Position numbers and translations under genes: made by a program
IMG/VR virus record: IMGVR_UViG_3300047496_000172
Location: 1 to 64,000 of that record
Strand: one strand, 5' to 3'
DNA: 64,000 nucleotides
Origin: a virus
The notes under the pieces: generated by a model
The model's database searches: none
What the model saw: only the letters and a program-made list of their open reading frames with translations
Told to the model about the DNA's origin: nothing
Shown here: one piece after another, positions 16,892 through 24,108 of the stretch
How positions within the stretch are numbered: position 1 is the stretch's first letter
Layout of the letters: the number at the start of each line of letters is the position of its first letter

Positions 16892-18212
16892 AATCAACCA
16901 AGCCGCCAGTCTTCTTTTCCAGATCAAAATTAGCTTCGATGAAGTCAATAACTTCTGCCGCTGGCGTGTTTCGATTGAAAACAATATTCGGGCCATGATT
17001 ATCGAGCATTACGGCATGAATATCATTAGAATATGGGCGAAGATTACGGCTGGTGTTGGCTCCGCAATTGTGCGATCCACATTCGTATTCCATCTGTGAA
17101 GCAATGTTCACAAAGTCTCGTGGATTTTCCTTAAGAGGAACGTGGGCATGCACGATGCAATCAAGTTCCGGATGCTCACGGAAAACAATTCGCTGCGATT
17201 GTCCACCAACAGATGGTTTCGCGCCGTGAGCGATGACCTTTGTATCATCTTCGTATTCAACCAACACCAATCCTTCGTCAGAAAGATTGTTGAAATTTCT
17301 CTTACGCTTCGACGTAAGGACGCGTCCTTCATCTAGCTTAACGGCGAAGTGACCAGCCGTTACACCACGGAAAGGTTTGTATGCGCCGCGATTGATACAA
17401 TGATTCACAACTTTACGAAGATTATCAGGAATCAAATCTGAATCCCAAGGAACCGATGTGCCTTCGTCAATAACAGTGGATCGAGTGAAGGTATTGGTAG
17501 AACGAGCCAAAACCATCTTGACTAGACCGTCAAGCATTTCATCACGATTGGTAGTCTCGAAATAGCGGGTTTCTTCGGGAGCTACAATCATGTTGTTACG
17601 AGTTACAGTATCATTGGCTACCACTAAATTAACACTATCGCGTTTTAGTGCATTCAGAGCTATTTTATACTGTTCGTCCGAAGTTGCACCAGTAGTGGTT
17701 TTGAAGGCAACCACGAAAATATCTTTGCGAACCTTTCGAATGCTGCCTACCAATTTATCGGCTGGAACAAGTTTCATTTCTTGATTGCCGTCAGAAGTCT
17801 TAAGGCGGATATCATGTGACCCAGACAAGGTAATCTTCTTTTTATTGGAAAAAGTAGAATTTTCTGGATCGTTCTCTAAAATAAAACCATTATAATCACA
17901 GAGAGCAGCATTCAAAATGATGACGCGGGTTTCCGGATCAGCAATGAGAGTATTGAGTAAAGCCGCAACATCATCATTTGTCACCAACTTACTTGTTGGA
18001 TCAGCCATCTTGGTCAAATGAAGATAATAATCATTGGCCCAAACCATTTCATCCCAACCACCTTGCGGATCAGTATTTGCTTTACCGGGATCATTGCTCG
18101 CAAACTTGTGCGCCAACTCACGAGCAGTTGTTCCAAACGCAGGAGCGGCCAACGCCAAATGATTGCGAACATGCGATAGTGTGCCTCCTCCAATAATGTG
18201 AATTTTACTCAT
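16890..18212 (-). CDS. CoaB-like domain fused to a class II aldolase/adducin-like domain
   Basis: Protein of 440 residues starting MSKIHIIGGGT. Residues about 1-245 resemble the phosphopantothenoylcysteine synthetase (CoaB/DFP) fold: glycine-rich start, ILNAALCDYNG, a basic loop and the typical NLVVANDT. Residues about 255-440 resemble class II aldolases: ...GHFAVKL, HAHVPL with metal-type histidines, and HAVMLDNHGPNIV. The fusion is not a normal CoA enzyme, and no CoaC-like decarboxylase motif was seen. It follows the Pth2-like gene by 25 nt. The substrate is unknown. Confidence 0.7.
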   Translation of the reverse strand: MSKIHIIGGGTLSHVRNHLALAAPAFGTTARELAHKFASNDPGKANTDPQGGWDEMVWANDYYLHLTKMADPTSKLVTNDDVAALLNTLIADPETRVIILNAALCDYNGFILENDPENSTFSNKKKITLSGSHDIRLKTSDGNQEMKLVPADKLVGSIRKVRKDIFVVAFKTTTGATSDEQYKIALNALKRDSVNLVVANDTVTRNNMIVAPEETRYFETTNRDEMLDGLVKMVLARSTNTFTRSTVIDEGTSVPWDSDLIPDNLRKVVNHCINRGAYKPFRGVTAGHFAVKLDEGRVLTSKRKRNFNNLSDEGLVLVEYEDDTKVIAHGAKPSVGGQSQRIVFREHPELDCIVHAHVPLKENPRDFVNIASQMEYECGSHNCGANTSRNLRPYSNDIHAVMLDNHGPNIVFNRNTPAAEVIDFIEANFDLEKKTGGLVD

Positions 18213-18237
18213 TGAGTTTTCCTTTCGCAAATATCTA

Positions 18238-18870
18238 TTACTCCGATCCATACAAATGAAAACGAGACAACAGAGACTTCAATTCACCGTTTCTACCAAA
18301 AACATACCCGCAGGTATCAATAGAAAGCGAGTGAAAAGTTTCACCGTCCTTGATTTTATAATCGGGATCATTGACGATACCCACATGAAAACCATTCTTC
18401 TTGGCGGTAGCAACCGTCTCGTGCATTTCTTGTTCGTTGACTGACAAAACAATACCTGTTCCGAAACCTGCGCCAGTTTCGTCTTCCCAATCCTTCAGTA
18501 ATTCGCGGCGAACATCATCAAGAGGCATACAAAATTGAAGTTCAAAAACCATTTGGTTAGCTGCATGCATGGCTTGAGCACATGCGCGGCCACTATTAAG
18601 ACTTTCCATGTCATTTCGCATCAAAATGTATTGGCGCGGCTGGATCATTAGCATGTAATGATCCAATGCTTTTTCGAGAGATTCATAATCTACAGGAGAA
18701 TTGAGTATGGAATTCGCGCGGATGCTTGCCAGAAAATTATCAATGGCGATATCCAAACCATAATACTCTTCTTCGGAAGAGATTTTAGATTGAATAACTG
18801 TTGTCAGCCAACCTTCATAATGACTTCTACGCGTGGGCACATAGTAGGAAATATCTTCTTTCGTCAGCAT
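18238..18870 (-). CDS. Peptidyl-tRNA hydrolase, Pth2-like
   Basis: Protein of 210 residues. From about residue 78, QYILMRNDMESLNSGRACA followed by QAMHAA is the Pth2 signature (basic, then Ala-Gln-x-x-HA), and the second half matches the Pth2 sheet with a GTGIVLSVNE strand, a helix and a late IVNDP loop. Pth2 enzymes release tRNA from stalled peptidyl-tRNA. The first 75 residues are an extension not found in cellular Pth2. Own host-type promoter upstream. Confidence 0.7.
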   Translation of the reverse strand: MLTKEDISYYVPTRRSHYEGWLTTVIQSKISSEEEYYGLDIAIDNFLASIRANSILNSPVDYESLEKALDHYMLMIQPRQYILMRNDMESLNSGRACAQAMHAANQMVFELQFCMPLDDVRRELLKDWEDETGAGFGTGIVLSVNEQEMHETVATAKKNGFHVGIVNDPDYKIKDGETFHSLSIDTCGYVFGRNGELKSLLSRFHLYGSE

Positions 18871-18895
18871 AAAATGATCTCCTTTATTCTAAATC

Positions 18896-18923
18896 ATTAT
18901 AGACTATTTTTATTTATTGTCAA
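18896..18923 (-). promoter_or_regulatory. Host-type promoter for the Pth2-like gene
   Basis: On the minus strand TTGACA and TATAAT are separated by 16 nt, with AGGAG in the leader before the ATG at 18870. Both hexamers are perfect consensus. Confidence 0.85.
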
Positions 18924-19170
18924 GGTCAGATTTAGACATTTTCAAAAACACACAAAAACGTTTCCATTCGCTCTGAATCAAAGGATTAGTCTTAATTTCC
19001 TCGTGATATTGCATAATTAGTTGTATTTCTGGAATGTCTTCCAACGCAAAATATTGATGAATAGCTTGTGTCATCAAATCCCCTTTACTAATTTTCTTTC
19101 GAAAAGATTTTATCCGAAGTTTATCATCATCGGTGTTATCCAAATAGAGCGTTCGTAAAACCCGGCCCAT
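18910..19170 (-). CDS. Hypothetical protein
   Basis: Protein of 86 residues rich in Lys, Asp and Leu, starting at MGRVLR. A longer frame overlaps the upstream gene for about 100 nt and is not preferred. No motif recognised. Its 3' end overlaps the promoter of the Pth2-like gene. Confidence 0.5.
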   Translation of the reverse strand: MGRVLRTLYLDNTDDDKLRIKSFRKKISKGDLMTQAIHQYFALEDIPEIQLIMQYHEEIKTNPLIQSEWKRFCVFLKMSKSDLDNK

Positions 19171-19177
19171 TCTGCAA

Positions 19178-19384
19178 TTATAGTTCTTTTTTAAGAAAAC
19201 TGCCCGTTTGAAGTTCAGTCCAACCAAGGTCTTCATCGATCTCGGCTCCATTTTTACGTGAAAATGTCCACCAACCACAGATAATATGGTCTTCGGTAAG
19301 TTCCGTAACTTGCAGCCGCATTGGAATGGAGCCTGCCAGAAGACGCGTCACAACATCTCCAACTTCAATATGCTCAAACATCAC
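19178..19384 (-). CDS. Hypothetical protein
   Basis: Unrecognised 68-residue protein of mixed beta character (GDVVTRLLAG, ITGWW-like strand). Start overlaps the preceding stop by 4 nt. Confidence 0.55.
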   Translation of the reverse strand: MMFEHIEVGDVVTRLLAGSIPMRLQVTELTEDHIICGWWTFSRKNGAEIDEDLGWTELQTGSFLKKEL

Positions 19385-19614
19385 ATTTTTCTCACATCTA
19401 GATATAAAGGTTCTAATTGTTGGTTTTTATTCGGATTGTCAACTAATATTTTCCATTTTATCCCAAGATCGACAACAAGGCCGCCAACATTGCATCCCCA
19501 CGGATAAATCCACCATCCGAAAAATCCCCAACAATCAAAAATAAATGCCAGTTCACATAAAAAATATGAAAACCAATCTAAGGTATCATATACAAAAAAC
19601 TTAATTTTCATCAT
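19381..19614 (-). CDS. Hypothetical Trp-rich membrane-like protein
   Basis: Protein of about 77 residues with a hydrophobic, aromatic central segment (WFSYFLCELAFIFDCWGFF), probably one membrane span, and a polar C-terminus. Starts at one of two adjacent ATG codons. Function unknown. Confidence 0.5.
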   Translation of the reverse strand: MMKIKFFVYDTLDWFSYFLCELAFIFDCWGFFGWWIYPWGCNVGGLVVDLGIKWKILVDNPNKNQQLEPLYLDVRKM

Positions 19615-19691
19615 TTTAAACCGCGCACCACTCCGCTTTAAGCATGCAAAAGATATCCGAAAAATAATTTTCGTCAAGTTTCAAAAACATG

Positions 19692-19720
19692 TTGACATAA
19701 AAATCATCAGCGAGTATAAA
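19692..19720 (+). promoter_or_regulatory. Strong host-type promoter before the tRNA cluster
   Basis: TTGACA and TATAAA are separated by 17 nt. It drives the micro-ORF at 19728 and presumably the tRNA genes. The -10 region extends into TATAAATA (19715-19722), so it also contains a perfect late-type box. Confidence 0.8.
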
Positions 19721-19722
19721 TA
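19715..19722 (+). promoter_or_regulatory. Late-type box before the micro-ORF
   Basis: TATAAATA ends 5 nt before the ATG at 19728. It is a perfect match to the T4 late consensus and overlaps the -10 of the host-type promoter. Confidence 0.55.
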
Positions 19723-19727
19723 AGATT

Positions 19728-19859
19728 ATGACTTACGCACTCAACATCTCCCGCACCGGTTCGGCCTTCGGCCAGGATCGTGGAGATATGGGCGGTCGCG
19801 GCGAACGAGAACTTCGCGCCGGGGCCATTTGTCGTGCGGATGGCGGAACCCAAGTCTAA
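19728..19859 (+). CDS. GC-rich 43-residue micro-ORF
   Basis: Open frame encoding a Gly/Arg-rich peptide (starts MTYALNISRTGSAF, ends GGTQV). It starts 5 nt after TATAAATA, exactly as in other late-box genes, and has no ribosome-binding site, so the mRNA could be leaderless. The stretch is clearly more GC-rich than the surrounding AT-rich DNA. It may encode a peptide or be part of a structured tRNA-operon leader. Confidence 0.5.
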   Translation: MTYALNISRTGSAFGQDRGDMGGRGERELRAGAICRADGGTQV

Positions 19860-19943
19860 GGTTCCCCCTTCTCCCAAAGACAATTTGCTCCCGGCGACTG
19901 GTTAATTACCAGCACGGATGACTCTATCCAAAATCAAAATAAT

Positions 19944-20019
19944 GGTCGTGTTTCAATCTGGTTGATTGTATTCCGCTGTCTACGGAACAAGGCTGGTTCG
20001 ATTCCTGTCACGACCGCCA
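19944..20019 (+). tRNA. tRNA-Asp(GTC)
   Basis: Acceptor GGTCGTG pairs perfectly with CACGACC; CCA is encoded. The anticodon stem TTCCG/CGGAA closes a loop CTGTCTA with anticodon GTC. The T-loop is TTCGATT with one T-T mismatch in the stem, and the D-arm is irregular. Confidence 0.88.
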
Positions 20020-20027
20020 TTTTTGAT

Positions 20028-20103
20028 GCGGGTATGATGTTTAATGGTAGCATGTGCGATTGCCTGTCACACTGATTCGGTTCGAGTCCGAATATCCGCT
20101 CCA
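20028..20103 (+). tRNA. tRNA-Gly(GCC)
   Basis: Acceptor GCGGG TA pairs perfectly with TATCCGC; CCA is encoded. The anticodon loop TTGCCTG gives GCC, T-stem TTCGG/CCGAA with loop TTCGAGT, and D-loop with AATGGTA. There is one mismatch in the anticodon stem. Only 8 nt separate it from tRNA-Asp. Confidence 0.92.
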
Positions 20104-20136
20104 TTGATTTTGGATAGAGTCATCCGTGCTCCGTTT

Positions 20137-20211
20137 GGAGCCTTCGTATATCAGCGAATACATCTGACCTTCACTCAGAAAAGGCCGGGGCAGCACCGGT
20201 AGGCTCTTCCA
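20137..20211 (+). tRNA. tRNA-Glu(TTC) with aberrant T-loop
   Basis: Acceptor GGAGCCT pairs with AGGCTCT (one G-T pair); CCA is encoded. D-stem GTAT/ATAC and anticodon stem TCTGA/TCAGA are perfect. The anticodon is TTC, but position 33 is C rather than T, and the T-loop is GGCAGCA rather than TTCxAxx, although its stem pairs fully. Either a divergent functional tRNA or a decayed one. Confidence 0.7.
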
Positions 20212-20213
20212 AT

Positions 20214-20288
20214 GCTCCCTTCGTCTAATGGTAGGACAACAGATTCTCAGTCTGAAAACATTTCGGTTCGATTCCGATAATACTCTTC
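20214..20288 (+). pseudogene. tRNA-Glu(CTC)-like sequence with unpaired acceptor
   Basis: The D-arm (TCGTCTAATGGTAGGACA), an anticodon loop TTCTCAG (CTC) and a normal T-loop TTCGATT are present in order. The 5' acceptor GCTCCCT does not pair with the 3' side AATACTC and no CCA follows. It looks like a broken tRNA gene next to the intact-acceptor tRNA-Glu. Confidence 0.55.
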
Positions 20289-20537
20289 CTAACACCACCT
20301 CATCTTAAAGTGAATGGCATCTTCAACATGAGTGAAGCAATAAACCGTATATAATGAAATGATATACCAACTCCATCCTCTATCGATTGTTGGGACCGGG
20401 ACGTCAATCGGCCAAAAATCTTCTCCTATATTTTCTCTGCACCATAATTTTTCTTGATGTTGAAAAACTGTATTTTCGTTTTTTATTTTAACTATATTTG
20501 GAGCAATTTGGTGTAAAAAATCAATATTCATACTCAT
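20289..20537 (-). CDS. Small protein of the WC...FKMRW family
   Basis: Protein of 82 residues with both family motifs: LWCRENIGEDFWP in the middle and VEDAIHFKMRWC at the end. Closest to the pair at 21366 and 21654. The ATG overlaps the stop of the neighbouring family member at 20534. Function unknown. Confidence 0.75.
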   Translation of the reverse strand: MSMNIDFLHQIAPNIVKIKNENTVFQHQEKLWCRENIGEDFWPIDVPVPTIDRGWSWYIISLYTVYCFTHVEDAIHFKMRWC

Positions 20538-20935
20538 CCGTGCCATCGCAGTTTAAATAAAATTGCCGATTTGATGTCTACAAAATAAAAAATTATTTTT
20601 TCATTGGCAAAAATAAAAGTCCATTTTCCTTCAAGTTTATCTGCATATATCGGCAACGATACCTTTTCATTTGGCCAGAAATCTCTTCCAATCTTATAGG
20701 TTTTACACCATTTTTTGAAAAAAGGTTCAACGCCACCCTTTCCATTAGGAATAGTTTTAATATTTTGATCATTTTCAGAGAACACGATTTCATGCAAATC
20801 ATATTTTTCCTTCAATATATCAATATGTTTAAATATTAAACCAGTTTTGTCGTTATCATAGTATCCAGTGGCTGATTTGTTCGCGCAGATTTTGTTGTAA
20901 TTTTTGAAACTCCTCGGCATCTCTAGCAGGATCAA
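20534..20935 (-). CDS. Small protein of the WC...FKLRW family
   Basis: Protein of 133 residues. The C-terminal 70 residues carry KWCKTYKIGRDFWP and IKSAILFKLRWHG; the N-terminal 60 residues are specific to this copy. Start overlaps the WGR gene stop by 4 nt. Function unknown. Confidence 0.72.
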   Translation of the reverse strand: MILLEMPRSFKNYNKICANKSATGYYDNDKTGLIFKHIDILKEKYDLHEIVFSENDQNIKTIPNGKGGVEPFFKKWCKTYKIGRDFWPNEKVSLPIYADKLEGKWTFIFANEKIIFYFVDIKSAILFKLRWHG

Positions 20936-21267
20936 TCTTCATCAACTTTATGCCTGAAATTATCAAATAACTTAGCGAGGGTTAGCTGTCGTTCGAATTC
21001 GGCATAAAAACCAGGAACTAACTGTTCAATATTATTAATCGGAATTTCCTTGTACGCACCATTTTTACGAGGCGAACATTTTTCATTTGCTTTTCGTTGC
21101 AAATCGTGAGCAGTAGAATAGTTTAATTCATGTTTTTGGAAGGCAAATTTCTTGCCTCTTCGCCCCCAAAAATTATAAAGTTGATTGTCCCCCATAGACA
21201 CATAGCCCCAAACCTTGTCGTGATTGGCTTCGGAACAATGTCCAAAAAATTCAATTTTGTATGCCAT
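20932..21267 (-). CDS. WGR-domain protein
   Basis: Protein of 111 residues. LYNFWGRRGKKFAFQKH is the WGR motif, here with the flanking strands of the small WGR domain known from PARPs and bacterial regulators, which binds nucleic acid or ADP-ribose-linked partners. A C-terminal helix follows. Overlaps the next family gene by 4 nt. The role in the phage is unknown. Confidence 0.78.
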   Translation of the reverse strand: MAYKIEFFGHCSEANHDKVWGYVSMGDNQLYNFWGRRGKKFAFQKHELNYSTAHDLQRKANEKCSPRKNGAYKEIPINNIEQLVPGFYAEFERQLTLAKLFDNFRHKVDED

Positions 21268-21365
21268 CTTCTTTCCCTATGATGGAATAAACTCTATCGA
21301 TCAACTTTTCGATTGTCAACCAAAAATAGGAATGATATATCCACACGTTAAAATGAGATGGTCTA

Positions 21366-21653
21366 ATGTTTAGCGTGAATCCACAGATAATAGCAGATTT
21401 ACAGAAAGTTGCGGCCTATGGGGTTGTGATAAAAAAATCTGAAAATTCTGTATTCATATATGACAAATGTCGATTATGGTGTGAAGAAAATATAGGAGAA
21501 AAAGATTTCTGGCCATCGAGTAGCGAAGATATGACTGTTCCAGAAACAATATCTGGTAGAGCGTGGACTTGGTATTATAACCAAGAAGGTGCTATTACTT
21601 TTTATTTTACCAACGTGGAAGATGCTATCCACTTCAAAATGAGATGGCTATAA
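21366..21653 (+). CDS. Small protein of the WC...FKMRW family (tandem copy 1)
   Basis: Protein of 95 residues with LWCEENIGEKDFWP, a central GRAWTWYY and terminal VEDAIHFKMRWL. It ends 0 nt before the start of its close paralogue at 21654. Opposite strand to the copies at 20289-20935. Function unknown. Confidence 0.78.
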   Translation: MFSVNPQIIADLQKVAAYGVVIKKSENSVFIYDKCRLWCEENIGEKDFWPSSSEDMTVPETISGRAWTWYYNQEGAITFYFTNVEDAIHFKMRWL

Positions 21654-21935
21654 ATGAGTGAAGAACTTACACATAATAATTTGCAAAAAATTGCTCCTTT
21701 TGTAATTAACGCCCATATATTCTTCAGCGTAAACAATCCACATTTTTATCGTGATTGTCAAACATGGTGCGAAGAAACCATAGGAAAAGACTTTTGGCCA
21801 GCAGGTAGCTCAAAAATACCAAAAAATTTATCTGGTAGAGCTTGGACTTGGTATAACCATCCCAATTCCAATTCTATTGATTTCTATTTTACCAACGTTG
21901 AAGACGCTATCCACTTCAAAATGAGATGGTGTTAA
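21654..21935 (+). CDS. Small protein of the WC...FKMRW family (tandem copy 2)
   Basis: Protein of 93 residues, clearly duplicated from the preceding gene: TWCEETIGKDFWP, SGRAWTWY and VEDAIHFKMRWC. Converges on the zinc-ribbon gene with a 4-nt overlap of ends. Function unknown. Confidence 0.78.
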   Translation: MSEELTHNNLQKIAPFVINAHIFFSVNNPHFYRDCQTWCEETIGKDFWPAGSSKIPKNLSGRAWTWYNHPNSNSIDFYFTNVEDAIHFKMRWC

Positions 21936-22597
21936 AACCCACTTTCCGCACTATCTGCGCATATATCACATTGATATCCTTGGCGGACATCCGCTGGGGT
22001 TAACATATTTTCTCGACCACATGTTGGACAAGGACAATTACGAGGATTCATATTGCTCGCAGCACGTAAGGCACTTCGGCCGCCGGGATCAGCAAAATCT
22101 ATATCTTCTGGATCGTCAGGAAATTCTTCATCATCAAAATACCCATCGTCATCGTAATTATCAAAATACCCTTCATCAACTACTTCTTCATCGACAACAT
22201 GCTCATGTTTTCCACAAACATAATCAACAACATTGCCGCCTTCAAAATCCGTTCCACTATGAAGATCAAAATTTATGGAGTAATATGGGTCCTCTGGTTC
22301 CCCGTTTTGATCCCTTTTAATGTCTTGAACATGATATGGAAGAATACTTTCTCTCCATTTATCCGCTTCTAAAAGTTCATCTGGTTCTAACCCAGAAGAA
22401 TCACCGTTTACAAGATAGCTCGCCCAATAAGCAGGGCCAGTAAAAACAGCAAAATCAGGTTCGTCTGATGATTCAACTAAAGTTTGAGTTTTACCCCAAC
22501 TTTTAAAAGAAGAAAATACATCAACATTTTCTTTTAATGTTTTCGTAGGAACTTTTTTATAATCAAGCAGATTTATAATCTTACGCATATCAGTCAT
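21932..22597 (-). CDS. Acidic protein with C-terminal zinc ribbon
   Basis: Protein of 221 residues starting MTDMRK behind GGAG. Residues about 125-180 are strongly acidic (Asp/Glu/Tyr-rich). The C-terminus holds two cysteine pairs, NCPCPTCG and QCDIC, a zinc ribbon. An ATAAATA box lies about 23 nt upstream, so a late promoter with a normal leader is possible. Function unknown. Confidence 0.65.
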   Translation of the reverse strand: MTDMRKIINLLDYKKVPTKTLKENVDVFSSFKSWGKTQTLVESSDEPDFAVFTGPAYWASYLVNGDSSGLEPDELLEADKWRESILPYHVQDIKRDQNGEPEDPYYSINFDLHSGTDFEGGNVVDYVCGKHEHVVDEEVVDEGYFDNYDDDGYFDDEEFPDDPEDIDFADPGGRSALRAASNMNPRNCPCPTCGRENMLTPADVRQGYQCDICADSAESGF

Positions 22598-22724
22598 GGG
22601 AATCTCCAATTATCCCATGTATTTATTACAAAGCTAAGTTTCACTCAAAATTAGCGATTACACTTTCCATGTATAGATGAGTAACCAAATTTTCCTGGAA
22701 TGGTTACACTTTCACGTGTTCGTT

Positions 22725-22943
22725 TCATTGTTCGTCATACTTATAAAGTTTAACGGCATATTCAACACCATCTGGGTGTTTAATCATACCTTTCTTAACG
22801 TCACAATTGACATATTGAATGCCTACTCGTTCCATCCATATGCTAAGACTTTCGTCTTGTTCGTCCAGGCCTTCAAACCAATCAAGAAAAGCTTTCGCTT
22901 GCTCTTGAGTTTCAAAACCCGAAAAAATAGCTTTGAACGACAT
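22725..22943 (-). CDS. Hypothetical acidic protein
   Basis: Protein of 72 residues, acidic, starting MSFKAIFSGFETQEQA with an alpha/beta pattern reminiscent of small ferredoxin-like folds. A GGAGACGAGAA ribosome-binding stretch precedes the ATG. No family recognised. Confidence 0.6.
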   Translation of the reverse strand: MSFKAIFSGFETQEQAKAFLDWFEGLDEQDESLSIWMERVGIQYVNCDVKKGMIKHPDGVEYAVKLYKYDEQ

Positions 22944-23022
22944 TTCTCGTCTCCTAAATTTCTTCTGAGCTTAAATCAAGACATTCTTGACAAACTCGAT
23001 CATATTTCAATTATATTATTTG

Positions 23023-24108
23023 TCAAGAACCAAAACCCATCATTTTCAAAAATGCTTCTAATCCTGGAACCTTACTGAACATAGACCTAATATGTGGCTG
23101 TTTCAACATTTCCTTGAAGTATTCCTTATTCCCAATAAGATATTTAATAGATTCTCCGGTATCTTCGTAATTAAATTTCATTCCACCGTCAGGCATAATA
23201 TCTGGCTTATGACCACCAAAAACAGAATCAGGAATAGTTGCTATAATGGCTTTAATAAAAAGACCGGCCCCCGGAAGTTTATGCGGAGCAATCATGCCAC
23301 ATTTTTTAGATATCGCAGCCAGCGCCGCCGAAACTGCTCCCCAAATGGGACCACCTTCTGCTTGAAGTTCAGCAAAGCCTTTCAGAACCGATCTAAAATC
23401 ACCAGCCGTAGCTACCAACTTTTTCATTCCCGATGCTTGAACCCGGACAGCGACGAAACCTTTTTCATCCCCATAGAACGTCCAATCTCTGGCGCGAGAC
23501 ATAAGCTTATCGTAACCCCAACTTGACCCCGTTTCCTTTTCATAACTCGTCTTGAAAATGTGATAGAAAGATTGAAGGTCATGCACGTCCCGAATGTGAT
23601 AGGATTCATCTAACTTTTTCTCATCAATAGATGCTGACCAATTCTTTTTTATCGGAGAAAATTTTTCTGGACCAAGTTTAATATTACCTTCATACGGTTC
23701 TATATCAGACAACTTCAAATCTTTTGGAAGTCCATCATAAGAAATAGTTATATGAGCCGACAATTTTGAGTAATCGCTAGTAGCACCAAATTTATCTATG
23801 AATTCATGCCAACGATCATCCAATTCTTTACTCTCAAAAGTTAGAACTACGGCATCTTTATCGTCACCAAATAATTTTATGGTCCGTTTTCCCCCTTTGA
23901 TGATAAGTTTTTCTTTATTTTCTTCTATTTCATTCCAATCTATTTTAGTTTTAGAATAAACAATCGTTACATGCATATCATCAGAGACACAAGATGTAAA
24001 ACCTTGTTCCTTTGCCCATTTCACAATATCTTTACCATTCAAAATATCACGCTTACAATAAAGCGTTTCCATTTTGATTGTTTCTTCAAATAATTCAATA
24101 ATTTTCAT
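23023..24108 (-). CDS. 2H-phosphoesterase-like protein with capsid-targeting-like leader
   Basis: Protein of 361 residues. Leader MKIIELFEE fits a T4-like capsid-targeting peptide with an L-F-E cleavage site. Residues about 15-165 carry two H-x-[TS] motifs, MHVTIVYS and AHITISYD, with LYCKRDILNG upstream, which matches phage 2H phosphoesterases related to the anti-CBASS nuclease Acb1. Residues about 170-361 form a second domain (GDEKGFVAVR, FGGHKPDI) I recall only as a phage-specific module. The ATG overlaps the ART-like gene by 14 nt. A cyclic-oligonucleotide substrate is inferred, not shown. Confidence 0.7.
   Translation of the reverse strand: MKIIELFEETIKMETLYCKRDILNGKDIVKWAKEQGFTSCVSDDMHVTIVYSKTKIDWNEIEENKEKLIIKGGKRTIKLFGDDKDAVVLTFESKELDDRWHEFIDKFGATSDYSKLSAHITISYDGLPKDLKLSDIEPYEGNIKLGPEKFSPIKKNWSASIDEKKLDESYHIRDVHDLQSFYHIFKTSYEKETGSSWGYDKLMSRARDWTFYGDEKGFVAVRVQASGMKKLVATAGDFRSVLKGFAELQAEGGPIWGAVSAALAAISKKCGMIAPHKLPGAGLFIKAIIATIPDSVFGGHKPDIMPDGGMKFNYEDTGESIKYLIGNKEYFKEMLKQPHIRSMFSKVPGLEAFLKMMGFGS

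Larger units (their letters stand above)
19911..20130 (+). repeat. Perfect 27-bp inverted repeat enclosing two tRNA genes
   Basis: Bases 19911-19937 (starting AGCACGGATGACTC) are the exact reverse complement of 20104-20130. In the transcript they would form a 27-bp helix closing a loop with tRNA-Asp and tRNA-Gly. The right arm begins at the base after the CCA of tRNA-Gly. The layout resembles RNase III processing stalks around rRNA. Confidence 0.95.
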
